DNA from: an uncultured Eggerthellaceae bacterium
GTDB lineage: Bacteria; Actinomycetota; Coriobacteriia; Coriobacteriales; Eggerthellaceae
Assembly (NCBI GenBank): GCA_910588985.1
Contig: CAJURO010000001.1
Coordinates: 111,329-175,328, forward strand
Direction of reading: 5' to 3'
Length of the DNA: 64,000 nt
Translations under genes and position numbers: made by a program
Shown here: in pieces, positions 25,971 through 34,751 of the stretch
How positions within the stretch are numbered: position 1 is the stretch's first letter
How the letters are laid out: every line of letters starts with the position of its first letter
The notes under the pieces: generated by a model
The model's input: only the letters and a program-made list of their open reading frames with translations
The model's database searches: none
What the model was told of the DNA's origin: nothing

Positions 25971-26899
25971 ATCCCATGGGCCTCTTCCTTCCCTATGAGA
26001 AGATGTGGGACATGCCGCTTGGTGGCACGTCAACGGAAAAGCAGATCCCGCATTGGTTCGGCAATATCGCATACGTGATCGTTGGCGGGGTCTGCAAGCT
26101 CTTGTTCCGCTATAAGGTCGAAGGACGCGAGAACCTGAGAGGCTTCTATGACGAGTCAGGTGTGGTCGTCGTATGCAACCACACTTCGTTCCTTGATGTG
26201 GCGTTCATCTATCTTTCAGCGCGCCCGAAGCAGTGGATCCGCCTGATCGGGCGTGATACGCTCTTCGACAATGCCCATGGCCTCGTTGGGCAGATACTCT
26301 CTCGCGTAGGGGCTTTCCCGATCAAGCGCGACAGCGCCGATAGGACTGCCATCAAACGCGCAGCTCGAGACCTTAAGAATCGTGAGCTTGTCGGGATCCT
26401 TCCTGAAGGCACGCGACGTGGCAAGAGCTCGCGCACCCCTGAGCTTCATGCGGGTGCTGCCTTCATTGCGAAGATGGGCCATGCTCCGCTGCTGCCGATG
26501 ACCGTGCGCAATGCCGAGCTCGTGAAGCAAAAAGGACAGCGCATCCATTTCCCGAAGATCAGCGTGCAATTCGGCGAGCCTGTCCTTCTCGAGGATTTCT
26601 CGTTCCTGCCGAAGGACGAGCAGCAGGAAGCGTGCACGTGGTATTGCATGCGCGAATGCTTTGCGCTCTCGTATCGCATCCCTGCTGAAGAGGTGGATAT
26701 GCGCGCTCTCTTCCCTGAGACGAAGGATTACGCCGAGACATTCCGCGAGCACCCTATTCCGCAGCGGACGACCCAGGAGGTCGTTCAGCGGATCAAGGAC
26801 GAGCGTGAGGCGAAGGAAGCTGCGAAAGTTGAGGCTGCGAAGGCAGACGCCTCGAAGGTTGAGGCACCTTCGCCCTCAACGCCTTCGACTGAAGCGTGA
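25967..26899 (+). CDS. plsC: 1-acyl-sn-glycerol-3-phosphate acyltransferase family protein
   Basis: The 310-residue protein carries the acyltransferase motifs CNHTSFLDVAF (H-x4-D, near residue 70) and LPEGTRRGKS (glycerophosphate binding). It should acylate lysophosphatidic acid at the membrane, upstream of CdsA. The last about 35 residues are a low-complexity Lys/Ala/Glu then Pro/Ser tail not needed for catalysis. GTG start overlaps cmk; the end overlaps ispH. The cmk-plsC-ispH-der order is common in Gram-positives. Confidence 0.92.
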   Translation: MNPMGLFLPYEKMWDMPLGGTSTEKQIPHWFGNIAYVIVGGVCKLLFRYKVEGRENLRGFYDESGVVVVCNHTSFLDVAFIYLSARPKQWIRLIGRDTLFDNAHGLVGQILSRVGAFPIKRDSADRTAIKRAARDLKNRELVGILPEGTRRGKSSRTPELHAGAAFIAKMGHAPLLPMTVRNAELVKQKGQRIHFPKISVQFGEPVLLEDFSFLPKDEQQEACTWYCMRECFALSYRIPAEEVDMRALFPETKDYAETFREHPIPQRTTQEVVQRIKDEREAKEAAKVEAAKADASKVEAPSPSTPSTEA

Positions 26900-27741
26900 G
26901 CTCCATGGAGATCTTGCTGGCAAAGCATGCAGGCGCTTGCTATGGTGTGCAACGTGCGCTCGATATCGCTGAGGAAGTGGCGGCGCGCGATGCAGATGCT
27001 TCTACGCTCGGGCCGTTGATCCATAATCCAGAGGTCGTTGCATCGCTTGAGAGCCGCGGCATCACGCAGGTGGATACCCTTGAGGACATCAACACGGCCA
27101 CCGTCATCATCCGCAGCCATGGCATAACGCTTCCTGATAAGGAGGCTCTGAACGAGCGCGATGTGCATGTGGTCGATGCAACGTGTCCCTATGTAGCCCG
27201 TGCGCAGCAAGCCGCAGCGGATCTTGGGGATGCGGGACTCTCTGTTCTTGTGGTAGGAGAGGCGGGGCATCCCGAGATCGAAGGCCTGCTCACCTATGCG
27301 CAAGGCGCTGGCGCTCGGGCTGTTTGCGTGCTCGACCCTCAAGGCATCCCAGATGACCTTGGCGATGAGGTCGGCATCGTCGTGCAGACCACCCAGCGTC
27401 GCGATACGCTCGATGCGATCCTCGAGGCGCTTCGGCGACGCGGGATCAAGCCTGTGCTCAAGGATACGATCTGCCAAGCAACGCGTATGAGGCAGGTAGC
27501 AGCTGAGAAGCTTGCGCACGAAGTCGATGCGATGGTGATCATCGGTGGCCGCAACTCCTCGAACACTACGCGCCTGTTCGAGATATGCGCTGCGGTATGC
27601 CCTCTGACGTTTCATATCGAATCGGCCTCTGAGCTTGACCCATCCGATTTCGCGCAAGTTGAGCGCGTCGGGGTGAGCGCAGGCGCGTCCACCCCTGAAT
27701 ACCAGATCAAAGACGTCATTGCCGCGCTCAAGTGCTTCTAA
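26896..27741 (+). CDS. ispH: 4-hydroxy-3-methylbut-2-enyl diphosphate reductase
   Basis: The last enzyme of the MEP isoprenoid pathway, a [4Fe-4S] protein making IPP and DMAPP. The three cluster cysteines are visible: HAGACYGVQRAL (Cys15), DATCPYVARAQ and DTICQATRMRQ. Conserved histidines occur in SHGI and GHPEIEG. 281 residues, full length. GTG 26896 overlaps the plsC stop; ATG 26905 is an alternative start. dxr of the same pathway lies at 53.4 kb. Confidence 0.96.
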   Translation: MSSMEILLAKHAGACYGVQRALDIAEEVAARDADASTLGPLIHNPEVVASLESRGITQVDTLEDINTATVIIRSHGITLPDKEALNERDVHVVDATCPYVARAQQAAADLGDAGLSVLVVGEAGHPEIEGLLTYAQGAGARAVCVLDPQGIPDDLGDEVGIVVQTTQRRDTLDAILEALRRRGIKPVLKDTICQATRMRQVAAEKLAHEVDAMVIIGGRNSSNTTRLFEICAAVCPLTFHIESASELDPSDFAQVERVGVSAGASTPEYQIKDVIAALKCF

Positions 27742-27745
27742 GCTC

Positions 27746-29149
27746 ATGCCAGAGGTTCGCACATATCCACCCAAAGAGGCAGAGAAGGGCTCTTCGGGAG
27801 CAGTGATCGCAGAGGTGTGCGAAGGCTCGCCTGCTGATGACGCAGGCATTTACGCAGGATGCGTCGTACGGAGCGTGAATGGTGAGCCTGTAGCCGATGT
27901 GCTCGATTGGCAATGGAAGAGCGCAGAGGAATGCCTCGATCTTATCATCGAAGAGCCTTGTGGGGATATCACCTCGCTCACGCTTGAGCGTGAAGCAGAT
28001 GAGCCGTGGGGGATGGCATTCCGAGATACGCTTTTCGATGCGGTCAGGATGTGCAAGAACACCTGCACGTTCTGCTTCATGAAGCAGCTGCCCAAAGGCC
28101 TTCGCCGTTCTCTCTATCTGCGTGATGATGATTATCGCTTGAGCTTTTTGCAGGGCACGTTCGTGACGCTCACGAATCTGGAGCACGCAGATGTGGCGCG
28201 TATCGTCGAGCAGCGCATCACCCCTTTGCGCGTGTCTCTCCATGCAGTGGATGCGCATGTGCGCGAGCAGCTGATCGGACGGAACGCTGCACAAGGGCTT
28301 GCGAACCTCGAGGAACTTCTGGAACAAGGCATCGAGTTCGATGCGCAGATCGTGCTCGTGCCTGGAGTGAACGATGGCGTTGTGCTCGAGGAGACGATTC
28401 GCTGGGCATATGAGCATACAGGGATACGCACGCTTGGTATCGTGCCGCTTGGCTATACCGATCATCAGCGGAACTTCACAGGAAGCTTCGATCGCCTCTC
28501 AGCCCGTGATGTGCTCGATGCGATCGCGCCGTATCAAGAACGAGCGTGTGTCGAGCGCGACTATGCGTGGGTCTATGCATCGGATGAGTTCTACCTGCTT
28601 GCATATGGCGATGACGTGCTCGACCATCTTCCCGACGCGGCATTCTATGGCGCTTTCGAGATGTTCGAGGATGGCATCGGCATTGTTCGGTCATGCGTGG
28701 ATGAGTTCGCCTTTGCTCAAGCAGATGGCGCCATGGAGGCTGCGTCGGCTGCGCTTGAGAAGGCGGGGGTGCATGGATTCTTCGTCTGTGGTGAAGGGAT
28801 GCGTCCCTATTTCGGCAATCTCATCGCCTCTTCGCCGCTGAACGGCTTGGTTGAGCCTCTGTTCATCAAGAATCGGTTCTTCGGGGGAAACGTAGATGTC
28901 ACAGGATTGCTTGCAGGAGAGGATATCGTGCGTGCTCTCAAGGAAGCAGCCCGCACGTGGCGTGACAGAAGCGAGCATGCGTCGGTGCTCTTCCTTCTCT
29001 TCGATGTCATGTTCAATGCTGATGGGATCACGATCGACGGGATGAGCCTTGAGGATATCATGCAGGAGACAGGCGAGCGCCTGCTTGTTCTTCCAAGCAA
29101 TCCGCTAGACTATACGAAGCAACTTTCCCTGATAGATAAGGAATTGTGA
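27746..29149 (+). CDS. DUF512 protein: PDZ-like plus radical-SAM-like iron-sulfur protein
   Basis: The 467-residue protein has an N-terminal PDZ-like segment (VIAEVCEGSPADDAGIYAGC), a C-x3-C-x2-C cluster (CKNTCTFCFMKQLPKGLRR) like that of radical SAM proteins, and a C-terminal DUF512 domain. Members of this family are widespread in anaerobic Gram-positives and usually precede der, as here (1 base between stop and start). The biochemical function is not established to my knowledge; a radical SAM or ferredoxin-like role is inferred from the cysteine motif. ATG 27746 starts 4 bases after ispH. Confidence 0.88.
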   Translation: MPEVRTYPPKEAEKGSSGAVIAEVCEGSPADDAGIYAGCVVRSVNGEPVADVLDWQWKSAEECLDLIIEEPCGDITSLTLEREADEPWGMAFRDTLFDAVRMCKNTCTFCFMKQLPKGLRRSLYLRDDDYRLSFLQGTFVTLTNLEHADVARIVEQRITPLRVSLHAVDAHVREQLIGRNAAQGLANLEELLEQGIEFDAQIVLVPGVNDGVVLEETIRWAYEHTGIRTLGIVPLGYTDHQRNFTGSFDRLSARDVLDAIAPYQERACVERDYAWVYASDEFYLLAYGDDVLDHLPDAAFYGAFEMFEDGIGIVRSCVDEFAFAQADGAMEAASAALEKAGVHGFFVCGEGMRPYFGNLIASSPLNGLVEPLFIKNRFFGGNVDVTGLLAGEDIVRALKEAARTWRDRSEHASVLFLLFDVMFNADGITIDGMSLEDIMQETGERLLVLPSNPLDYTKQLSLIDKEL

Positions 29150-29150
29150 G

Positions 29151-30467
29151 ATGGCATTACCTCTTGTAGCGATCGTCGGAAGCCCGAATGTGGGTAAGTC
29201 GACGCTCGTGAATCGCATTGCGCAGACAAGCGATGCGATCGTTCACGAGATGCGCGGTGTCACGCGCGATCGCTCGTATCATGAAGCTGACTGGAACGGC
29301 GTCCATTTCATGTGCGTTGATACGGGCGGCATCGAGGTGAGCACCGATGATGATTTCCAGCTCTCCATTCGCTCGCAGGCGTTCGAGGCTACGAACCAAG
29401 CCGATGTGATCCTCTTCGTTATTGATGGGCGAAGCCAGCTCACGACCGATGATGAAGAGGTTGCGCGTATCCTGCAGCGTTCCAAGAAGCCGATCCTTCT
29501 TGTTGTGAACAAGATGGACAACACGCGCATGGAGGAGAGTATCTGGGAGTTCTATCAGCTCGGGCTCGGTACACCCTGGCCTGTCTCTGCGCTGCATGGC
29601 ACTGGCACGGGAGACCTTCTCGATGCGCTCGTTGACGAGCTGCGCGCGCTCGACCTTGACAAGGGAGAGAAGGACGAGGATGGGATCAACGTCGCGATCA
29701 TCGGGCGCCCCAATGCAGGCAAGTCGAGCCTTACGAACCGTCTCACCGATGCAGATCGATCCATCGTGAGTCCTGTTGCGGGCACGACGCGCGATGCAAT
29801 CGATTCGCTCGTCGAGCATGATGGCAAGCTGTTCCGCATCGTGGATACCGCGGGTCTTCGCCGAAAGAGCCAGATCGATGAGTCGGTTGAGTATTATGGG
29901 TTCGTGAGGGCCATGCGCGCTATCGATCGTGCAGATGTTGCCCTGCTCATGATAGACGGAACGCTCGGGCTCACGAAGGAAGACCAGCGTGTGGCCAATT
30001 ACGCATCAGAGCGAGGCTGTGCGCTCATCGTCGTGCTCAACAAGTGGGATATCGTTGATGGTCCTGAGGAGAAGGAGCGCGTGCGCATCGAGATCGAGGA
30101 TTTCATGCAGTTCGTTGGCTATGCGCCCGTGATCGCTATCTCTGCGCTCACGGGCAAGAGCGTGGAGAGGCTTTGGGGCGTCATCGAGACGTGCTACGAG
30201 AACTTCTCCATGACGCTTCCCACCTCAAAGCTCAATCGTTGGCTTGCTGAGATCCATGAGGCAGGGCACACGGTCACACAGGGCAAGACGGTGCTTCGCA
30301 TAAAGTATGTGACGCAAACCGATACCTGTCCGCCGCAGTTCACGTTCTTCTGCAACAGGCCCGATATCGTGACGGATAATTACAAGCGCTTCCTTGAGAA
30401 TAGGCTGAGGAAGTCATTCGATCTTACTGGCACTCCCGTGCGTTTCCGCTTCAAGAAGAAGGACTGA
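29151..30467 (+). CDS. der: Ribosome biogenesis GTPase Der (EngA)
   Basis: The 438-residue protein has two tandem GTPase domains, with P loops GSPNVGKSTLVNRI and GRPNAGKSSLTNRL, DTGG/DTAG switch motifs, NKMD and NKWD specificity motifs, and a C-terminal KH-like domain. It matures the 50S subunit. It ends within the plsY start (TGATG). Confidence 0.97.
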   Translation: MALPLVAIVGSPNVGKSTLVNRIAQTSDAIVHEMRGVTRDRSYHEADWNGVHFMCVDTGGIEVSTDDDFQLSIRSQAFEATNQADVILFVIDGRSQLTTDDEEVARILQRSKKPILLVVNKMDNTRMEESIWEFYQLGLGTPWPVSALHGTGTGDLLDALVDELRALDLDKGEKDEDGINVAIIGRPNAGKSSLTNRLTDADRSIVSPVAGTTRDAIDSLVEHDGKLFRIVDTAGLRRKSQIDESVEYYGFVRAMRAIDRADVALLMIDGTLGLTKEDQRVANYASERGCALIVVLNKWDIVDGPEEKERVRIEIEDFMQFVGYAPVIAISALTGKSVERLWGVIETCYENFSMTLPTSKLNRWLAEIHEAGHTVTQGKTVLRIKYVTQTDTCPPQFTFFCNRPDIVTDNYKRFLENRLRKSFDLTGTPVRFRFKKKD

Positions 30468-31195
30468 TGATGCTTGCGTCTTTTTTGGTTTTGGTGGTCT
30501 GCTTCGTCGTCTGCTATCTGATCGGCTCCATTCCCTGGGGCGTGATCGTCTCGCGTCTCTTCTTCGGCAAGGACATCAGGAAAGAGGGATCAGGCAATAT
30601 CGGGGCGACCAACGCAGTGCGGACAATGGGTGCTGCAGGAGGCGCGATCGTGTTCTTGCTCGACTTCGGCAAGGGATTGCTTGCGGGAGCCGTGGGTTAT
30701 TTCATCTTCGCACATCTGCTGGTGACCGATTACTTCGACAGCACGTTCCTTCTCTTCGGCATGTTCTCAGAGACAGCACCTCAAACGTTCATCGCCCTTG
30801 AAGACGGCTCTGTGCCCATCCTTGTCTCAGGGGTTTCGTTCCTAGGTGTGGTGTGGGGCCATATCTTCTCTCCGTGGCTTCTCTTTCGGGGAGGGAAGGG
30901 GATCTCAGCAGCTGTGGGGTGCGAGTTCTTCGTGTTCGGTTGGCTTGGCGTGCTCTGCGAGCTTGGTATCTTCCTTATCGGCGTTATCGCAACGCGCTAT
31001 GTTTCCCTTGGTTCCATCCTGGCCGCTATTGCGTGCCCTTTCATCGCGCTCTGGCTCCTTTGGGGCCATTGGGGCGCCATCATCCTTGTGACCATCGCTG
31101 CGCTCACGGTGCTCTGGGCGCATAGCGGCAATATCAAGCGTCTGGCGAAGGGTACCGAGAGCAAGCTTGGCCGCAAAGGGGCTGCACGCGCATGA
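30467..31195 (+). CDS. plsY: Acyl-phosphate:glycerol-3-phosphate acyltransferase
   Basis: A 242-residue membrane protein with the PlsY motif EGSGNIGATNAVRTMG and RGGKGISAAVG in the third conserved loop. It makes lysophosphatidic acid from acyl-phosphate; the fatty acid kinase FakA, the AGP acyltransferase PlsC, the G3P maker GpsA and CdsA are all coded in this window. It overlaps gpsA by ATGA. Confidence 0.95.
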   Translation: MMLASFLVLVVCFVVCYLIGSIPWGVIVSRLFFGKDIRKEGSGNIGATNAVRTMGAAGGAIVFLLDFGKGLLAGAVGYFIFAHLLVTDYFDSTFLLFGMFSETAPQTFIALEDGSVPILVSGVSFLGVVWGHIFSPWLLFRGGKGISAAVGCEFFVFGWLGVLCELGIFLIGVIATRYVSLGSILAAIACPFIALWLLWGHWGAIILVTIAALTVLWAHSGNIKRLAKGTESKLGRKGAARA

Positions 31196-32196
31196 AGGTG
31201 GCGGTGATCGGGTCTGGTTCGTGGGGAACCGCTCTGGCGAAAGTGCTGGCGGATGCGGGCTCTGATGTTGTCATCTTGTCGCGGCAGAAGAGCAAGGCTG
31301 CGTACATCAACGCAGAGCATCGCAATCCAAGCTATCTTTCCGAGTATAGGCTTCCTGATCGGGTCACATCGACCGTCGATCCTGCGTGCGCACTTGAGGG
31401 CGCGGGCGCCTGCGTGCTTGTAACACCGTCAAAGTACATGCGCGAGGGCGTTGCAAGGTTGGCGGACTACATAGCGCCTGATCTTCCCATCATCGTCTGC
31501 ACAAAAGGGGTCGAAGCAGGAAGCGGGCTTCTCATGAGCCAAGTTGTTGCTGAGGTTTGTGGCGATCCTTCCCGCATCGCGGTCCTTTCAGGCCCTACGC
31601 ATGCTGAAGAGGTCATCCGTGCGATCCCGTCTGGCGCGGTGATAGCTTCTGAGAGCGCGTCGCTCGCGCTCTTCTTCCAAGAGCTCTTCGCAACGGAGTA
31701 TTTCAGGACGTATACGACCGAAGATGTCGTTGGCGTTGAGCTTTGCGCTGCATTCAAGAATGTGATCGCGATCGCAGTGGGCGTTGCGTACGGGATCGGG
31801 CTTGGGGATGATACTGCTGCCATGCTCATCACGCGAGGGCTTGCTGAGATGCGTCGGATGGTCGTAGCATGCGGCGGCAAGACGGTGACCTGCCTTGGGC
31901 TTGCAGGCGCAGGCGATATGGTCGTTACCTGCATGTCGCGTCATTCACGCAATCGGCGATTCGGCGAAGACTATATCGCACGTGGCAAGGACCTTGAGGA
32001 TTTCGAGCGTGATACGCATATGGTCGTTGAGGGAGCTGTGGCATGTCGGACGCTTGAGGCGCTCGAGGAGCGCTATGATGTCGAGCTTCCCATCACCGAT
32101 GCGATCCGAAGCGTCGTGTGGGGAGGGCGCGATGTCCATGAGGCTGCGAAGCTGCTTGTGGGTCGTTCGCTCAAAGAGGAGTTCTACGAAGCATGA
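31192..32196 (+). CDS. gpsA: Glycerol-3-phosphate dehydrogenase [NAD(P)+]
   Basis: The 334-residue enzyme reduces dihydroxyacetone phosphate to G3P for phospholipids. It shows the N-terminal Rossmann motif VIGSGSWGTALAKVLADAG, SGPTHAEEV, and catalytic-lysine region GVELCAAFKNVIAIAVG. It closes the coupled tyrA-gpsA run and converges with the AGT-like gene with one base between stops. Confidence 0.97.
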   Translation: MKVAVIGSGSWGTALAKVLADAGSDVVILSRQKSKAAYINAEHRNPSYLSEYRLPDRVTSTVDPACALEGAGACVLVTPSKYMREGVARLADYIAPDLPIIVCTKGVEAGSGLLMSQVVAEVCGDPSRIAVLSGPTHAEEVIRAIPSGAVIASESASLALFFQELFATEYFRTYTTEDVVGVELCAAFKNVIAIAVGVAYGIGLGDDTAAMLITRGLAEMRRMVVACGGKTVTCLGLAGAGDMVVTCMSRHSRNRRFGEDYIARGKDLEDFERDTHMVVEGAVACRTLEALEERYDVELPITDAIRSVVWGGRDVHEAAKLLVGRSLKEEFYEA

Positions 32197-32197
32197 C

Positions 32198-32680
32198 CTA
32201 GCGCGCATTGCGCGCTTCGAGCTCTCGGAACGCTGCCCGTATCTTCGCGTGGATGTCGCCTTTCGCGTTCGCATTCGCAGTGATGACGCGATGGGCGGGT
32301 ATCATGACGATGATCGGGTTCGCTTTGATAGCGCTTCCAAGCGAGCGATGTGCTCCTTCCCGTCCCATCATCTTCGCAAGATCCTGATAGGTGATCGTTT
32401 GCCCGTAAGGTATCTTCTGGATCGCTGACCAGGTTTCTTTTTGGAATGTAGTGCCTTGAGGGGCAAGGGGAAGGTCGAAGATCGTGCGCTTCCCCGCAAA
32501 GTATTCGAGAAGCTCTGTCGCACAGGCGTTAGTGATGGAGGTGGGGGTAGAGGAGCCATCGTATGTGATCTCACCGAGGGCAACATGCGTGATCGCCTGG
32601 CCATCGGTGGCTATCGTCATACGGCCGAACGGCATGTTATACGCGAAATATGTTGCATGCTGGTTGGGCATTGATACCAT
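32198..32680 (-). CDS. O6-alkylguanine-DNA alkyltransferase homologue lacking the active-site cysteine
   Basis: The 160-residue protein has the full two-domain AGT layout: an N-terminal ribonuclease-H-like region (MTIATDGQAITHVALG) and a C-terminal DNA-binding domain (FQKETWSAIQKIPYGQTITY, AHRSLGSAIKANP). The family's catalytic motif PCHRV reads IPAHRV; the codon at 32294-32296 is GCC (Ala) on the coding strand, not TGC/TGT. The usual GYxxG segment after it is also replaced. It therefore cannot accept alkyl groups in the normal way and may be an alkyltransferase-like (ATL) sensor or a decaying gene. A TGCTAGAAT ends 7 bases before the in-frame ATG at 32671, so that start may be used on a leaderless message. 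Confidence 0.85.
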   Translation of the reverse strand: MVSMPNQHATYFAYNMPFGRMTIATDGQAITHVALGEITYDGSSTPTSITNACATELLEYFAGKRTIFDLPLAPQGTTFQKETWSAIQKIPYGQTITYQDLAKMMGREGAHRSLGSAIKANPIIVMIPAHRVITANANAKGDIHAKIRAAFRELEARNAR

Positions 32681-32851
32681 TCTAGCAGCGTTATCCTCAT
32701 GAGAATGCGACGTGAAGCATAAAGAAGGCGGCCTTCCTGTTCAACTTCTTCGGAGCAGAGCGCACGGATTCGGATACACTTGCATGAAAAAGACAATCGG
32801 TTGTCCTCTGGCAACCCCTGACGATCAAGAGAGACATGAAAAGGAGCCTTC

Positions 32852-33544
32852 ATGTTCCAAGAGATACGCATCGCGCCTTCTATCCTCTCAGGCGATTTCA
32901 TGCATATGGCATCCTCTATCGAGTTGGTCGAGGATGCGGCCGATTGGGTGCATGTCGATGTGATGGATGGGCATTTCGTCCCCAATCTCACCATGGGTGT
33001 GCCCTTCACAGCTCAGCTCAGGAAGATCACAGACCTGCCTCTTGATGCGCATCTGATGGTCTCGAATCCGATGAGGCAATATCCGTGGTTCCTAGAAGCA
33101 GGCGCAGACATGATCTGCATGCATGCCGAGGTCATGTCTGCAGATGAAGTGCGCGAAGCTGCGCGTGACATCCATGCGGCGGATAAGCAGATAGGCATTG
33201 CGCTCAAGCCGAGGACGCCTGTCGCCATCATCGAGCCATACATCGATGTGCTCGATATGGTGCTCATCATGAGTGTCGAGCCAGGTTTTTCGGGTCAAGG
33301 GTTTATCGAAGGTTCCGAGGATAAGGTCGCGCAGGTCGTGGCTCTTGCTGAAGCAGCGGGCGTGCATCCGCTTATCCAGGTTGACGGAGGTATCGGGGAG
33401 AAGACCGCTGCGCGCGTTGCAGTGGCAGGAGCTGATGTGCTCGTATGCGGCAACGCCTTCTTCAAGGCTGCGGATCCAGCGGCTTCTGCGCAAGCGATCC
33501 GCAGCATTGCAAGCGCTGCACAGTTTAAGGCTGATCAGGGGTAA
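32852..33544 (+). CDS. rpe: Ribulose-phosphate 3-epimerase
   Basis: The 230-residue TIM barrel starts IAPSILSGDF and has the catalytic/metal sequences HVDVMDGHFVPN, DAHLMVSNP and VDGGI with a phosphate-binding GADVLVCGNAFF. It interconverts ribulose-5-P and xylulose-5-P in the pentose phosphate pathway. AAAGGAG precedes the ATG. A cysteine desulfurase follows 13 bases later. The upstream 171-bp region, divergent from the AGT homologue, has a short GGTTG/CAACC hairpin near 32808. Confidence 0.94.
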   Translation: MFQEIRIAPSILSGDFMHMASSIELVEDAADWVHVDVMDGHFVPNLTMGVPFTAQLRKITDLPLDAHLMVSNPMRQYPWFLEAGADMICMHAEVMSADEVREAARDIHAADKQIGIALKPRTPVAIIEPYIDVLDMVLIMSVEPGFSGQGFIEGSEDKVAQVVALAEAAGVHPLIQVDGGIGEKTAARVAVAGADVLVCGNAFFKAADPAASAQAIRSIASAAQFKADQG

Positions 33545-33557
33545 GGGAAGCATCACG

Positions 33558-34751
33558 ATGGCGTATACCTATCTCGATTATGCGGCAACTTCGCCGCTCT
33601 GCGTTGAAGCAGCAGAGGCTATGGCTCCTTATTGCGAGGCTGGCATGCTTGCTCCCGCTGCGTTCGCCAATCCCAATTCACTCTACACGCCAGGGCGAGA
33701 GGCCTTCGCTGTGCTTGAAGCAGCGCGGAGGGAGGTTGCTTCGGCGCTTGGCGTGCGCAAGCCTGGCGAGATCATCTTCACGTCAGGTGCCACTGAAGCA
33801 GATGACACCGCGATCTTGCGTATGGCTCCTGCTGAAGTTGCGCGCAGGCAGCGTGCTGGAAGTGGGGATTTCACTCCCCATATCATCACGTCCTCGATCG
33901 AGCATGATGCTGTTCTCAATGCGGCGCACGAAATGGAACGGCGCGGATATCACGTGACGTATCTTGAACCGAACCGCGATGGCTTCATCGAGGTGCGCAT
34001 GCTTGAGGACGCTCTGCGCGATGAGACCGTGCTCGTGAGCATCCAGCATGCGAACTCAGAGATCGGCTCCATTCAGCCCATTGAGCAACTCTGCGCTGCT
34101 GCACATGCGCGTGGGAGCCTCTTCCATACCGATGCTGTTCAGGCGCTCGGCAAGATACCCATCGACCTTGGCCGCTTCCAAGTGGATGCTGCCTCGTTCT
34201 CAGCACATAAGATAGGAGGCCCAAAAGGTGTCGGTGCGCTCTACGTGAAGGCGCGGACTCCTTTTGAGCCGCTGCTCTTCGGGGGCGGTCAGGAGAGCGG
34301 ACGGCGCAGCGGGACGCAGAATGTGTGCGGTGCTGTTGGATTTGCGGCTGCGTGCGCGAAGGCAGTGTGCATGCAGGCAAGCGAGCACGCGCGCTTGCTC
34401 CCGCTTCGCGACAAGCTCTATGAGGTGCTCGGCTCGATCGATTCGATCACACCGAGCGTTGAGGTTGAGGCGGGGAGCTTCGACTACTTGCCGAACATCG
34501 TGAACGTGTGCATCGATGGTCTTGAGAGCCAGACGCTCATCTTGCGTTTCGATTCGCTTGGCTTCGCTGTCTCGGGAGGCAGTGCCTGTGCATCGGCTTC
34601 GCTTGAGCCAAGCCATGTGCTTGTCTCACTCGGCATTCCGAAGGATCGTGCCCAAGGGGCGCTGCGCATCTCGCTTGGGGCAGTGACCACCGAGGCTGAT
34701 ATCGACGCATTCCTCGAAGCTCTACCGAAGGTGATCTCATGGAACTTATAA
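33558..34751 (+). CDS. Cysteine desulfurase (NifS/IscS type)
   Basis: A PLP enzyme of 397 residues starting YLDYAATSPL. The PLP lysine is in SFSAHKIGGPKGVGALY, and the active cysteine in SGGSACASASLEPSHVL, in a short loop as in group I enzymes. It provides persulfide sulfur for Fe-S clusters or thiolated tRNA. There is no iscU or mnmA beside it. It overlaps the next gene by 13 bases. An in-frame upstream extension into rpe is rejected because the ATG at 33558 has an AAGGGAAG site and family-typical N terminus. Confidence 0.93.
   Translation: MAYTYLDYAATSPLCVEAAEAMAPYCEAGMLAPAAFANPNSLYTPGREAFAVLEAARREVASALGVRKPGEIIFTSGATEADDTAILRMAPAEVARRQRAGSGDFTPHIITSSIEHDAVLNAAHEMERRGYHVTYLEPNRDGFIEVRMLEDALRDETVLVSIQHANSEIGSIQPIEQLCAAAHARGSLFHTDAVQALGKIPIDLGRFQVDAASFSAHKIGGPKGVGALYVKARTPFEPLLFGGGQESGRRSGTQNVCGAVGFAAACAKAVCMQASEHARLLPLRDKLYEVLGSIDSITPSVEVEAGSFDYLPNIVNVCIDGLESQTLILRFDSLGFAVSGGSACASASLEPSHVLVSLGIPKDRAQGALRISLGAVTTEADIDAFLEALPKVISWNL

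Noticed and set aside
32697..32851. Possible riboswitch in the rpe leader
   Set aside because: Only short hairpins (such as GGTTG/CAACC) were found and no known riboswitch core was recognised.
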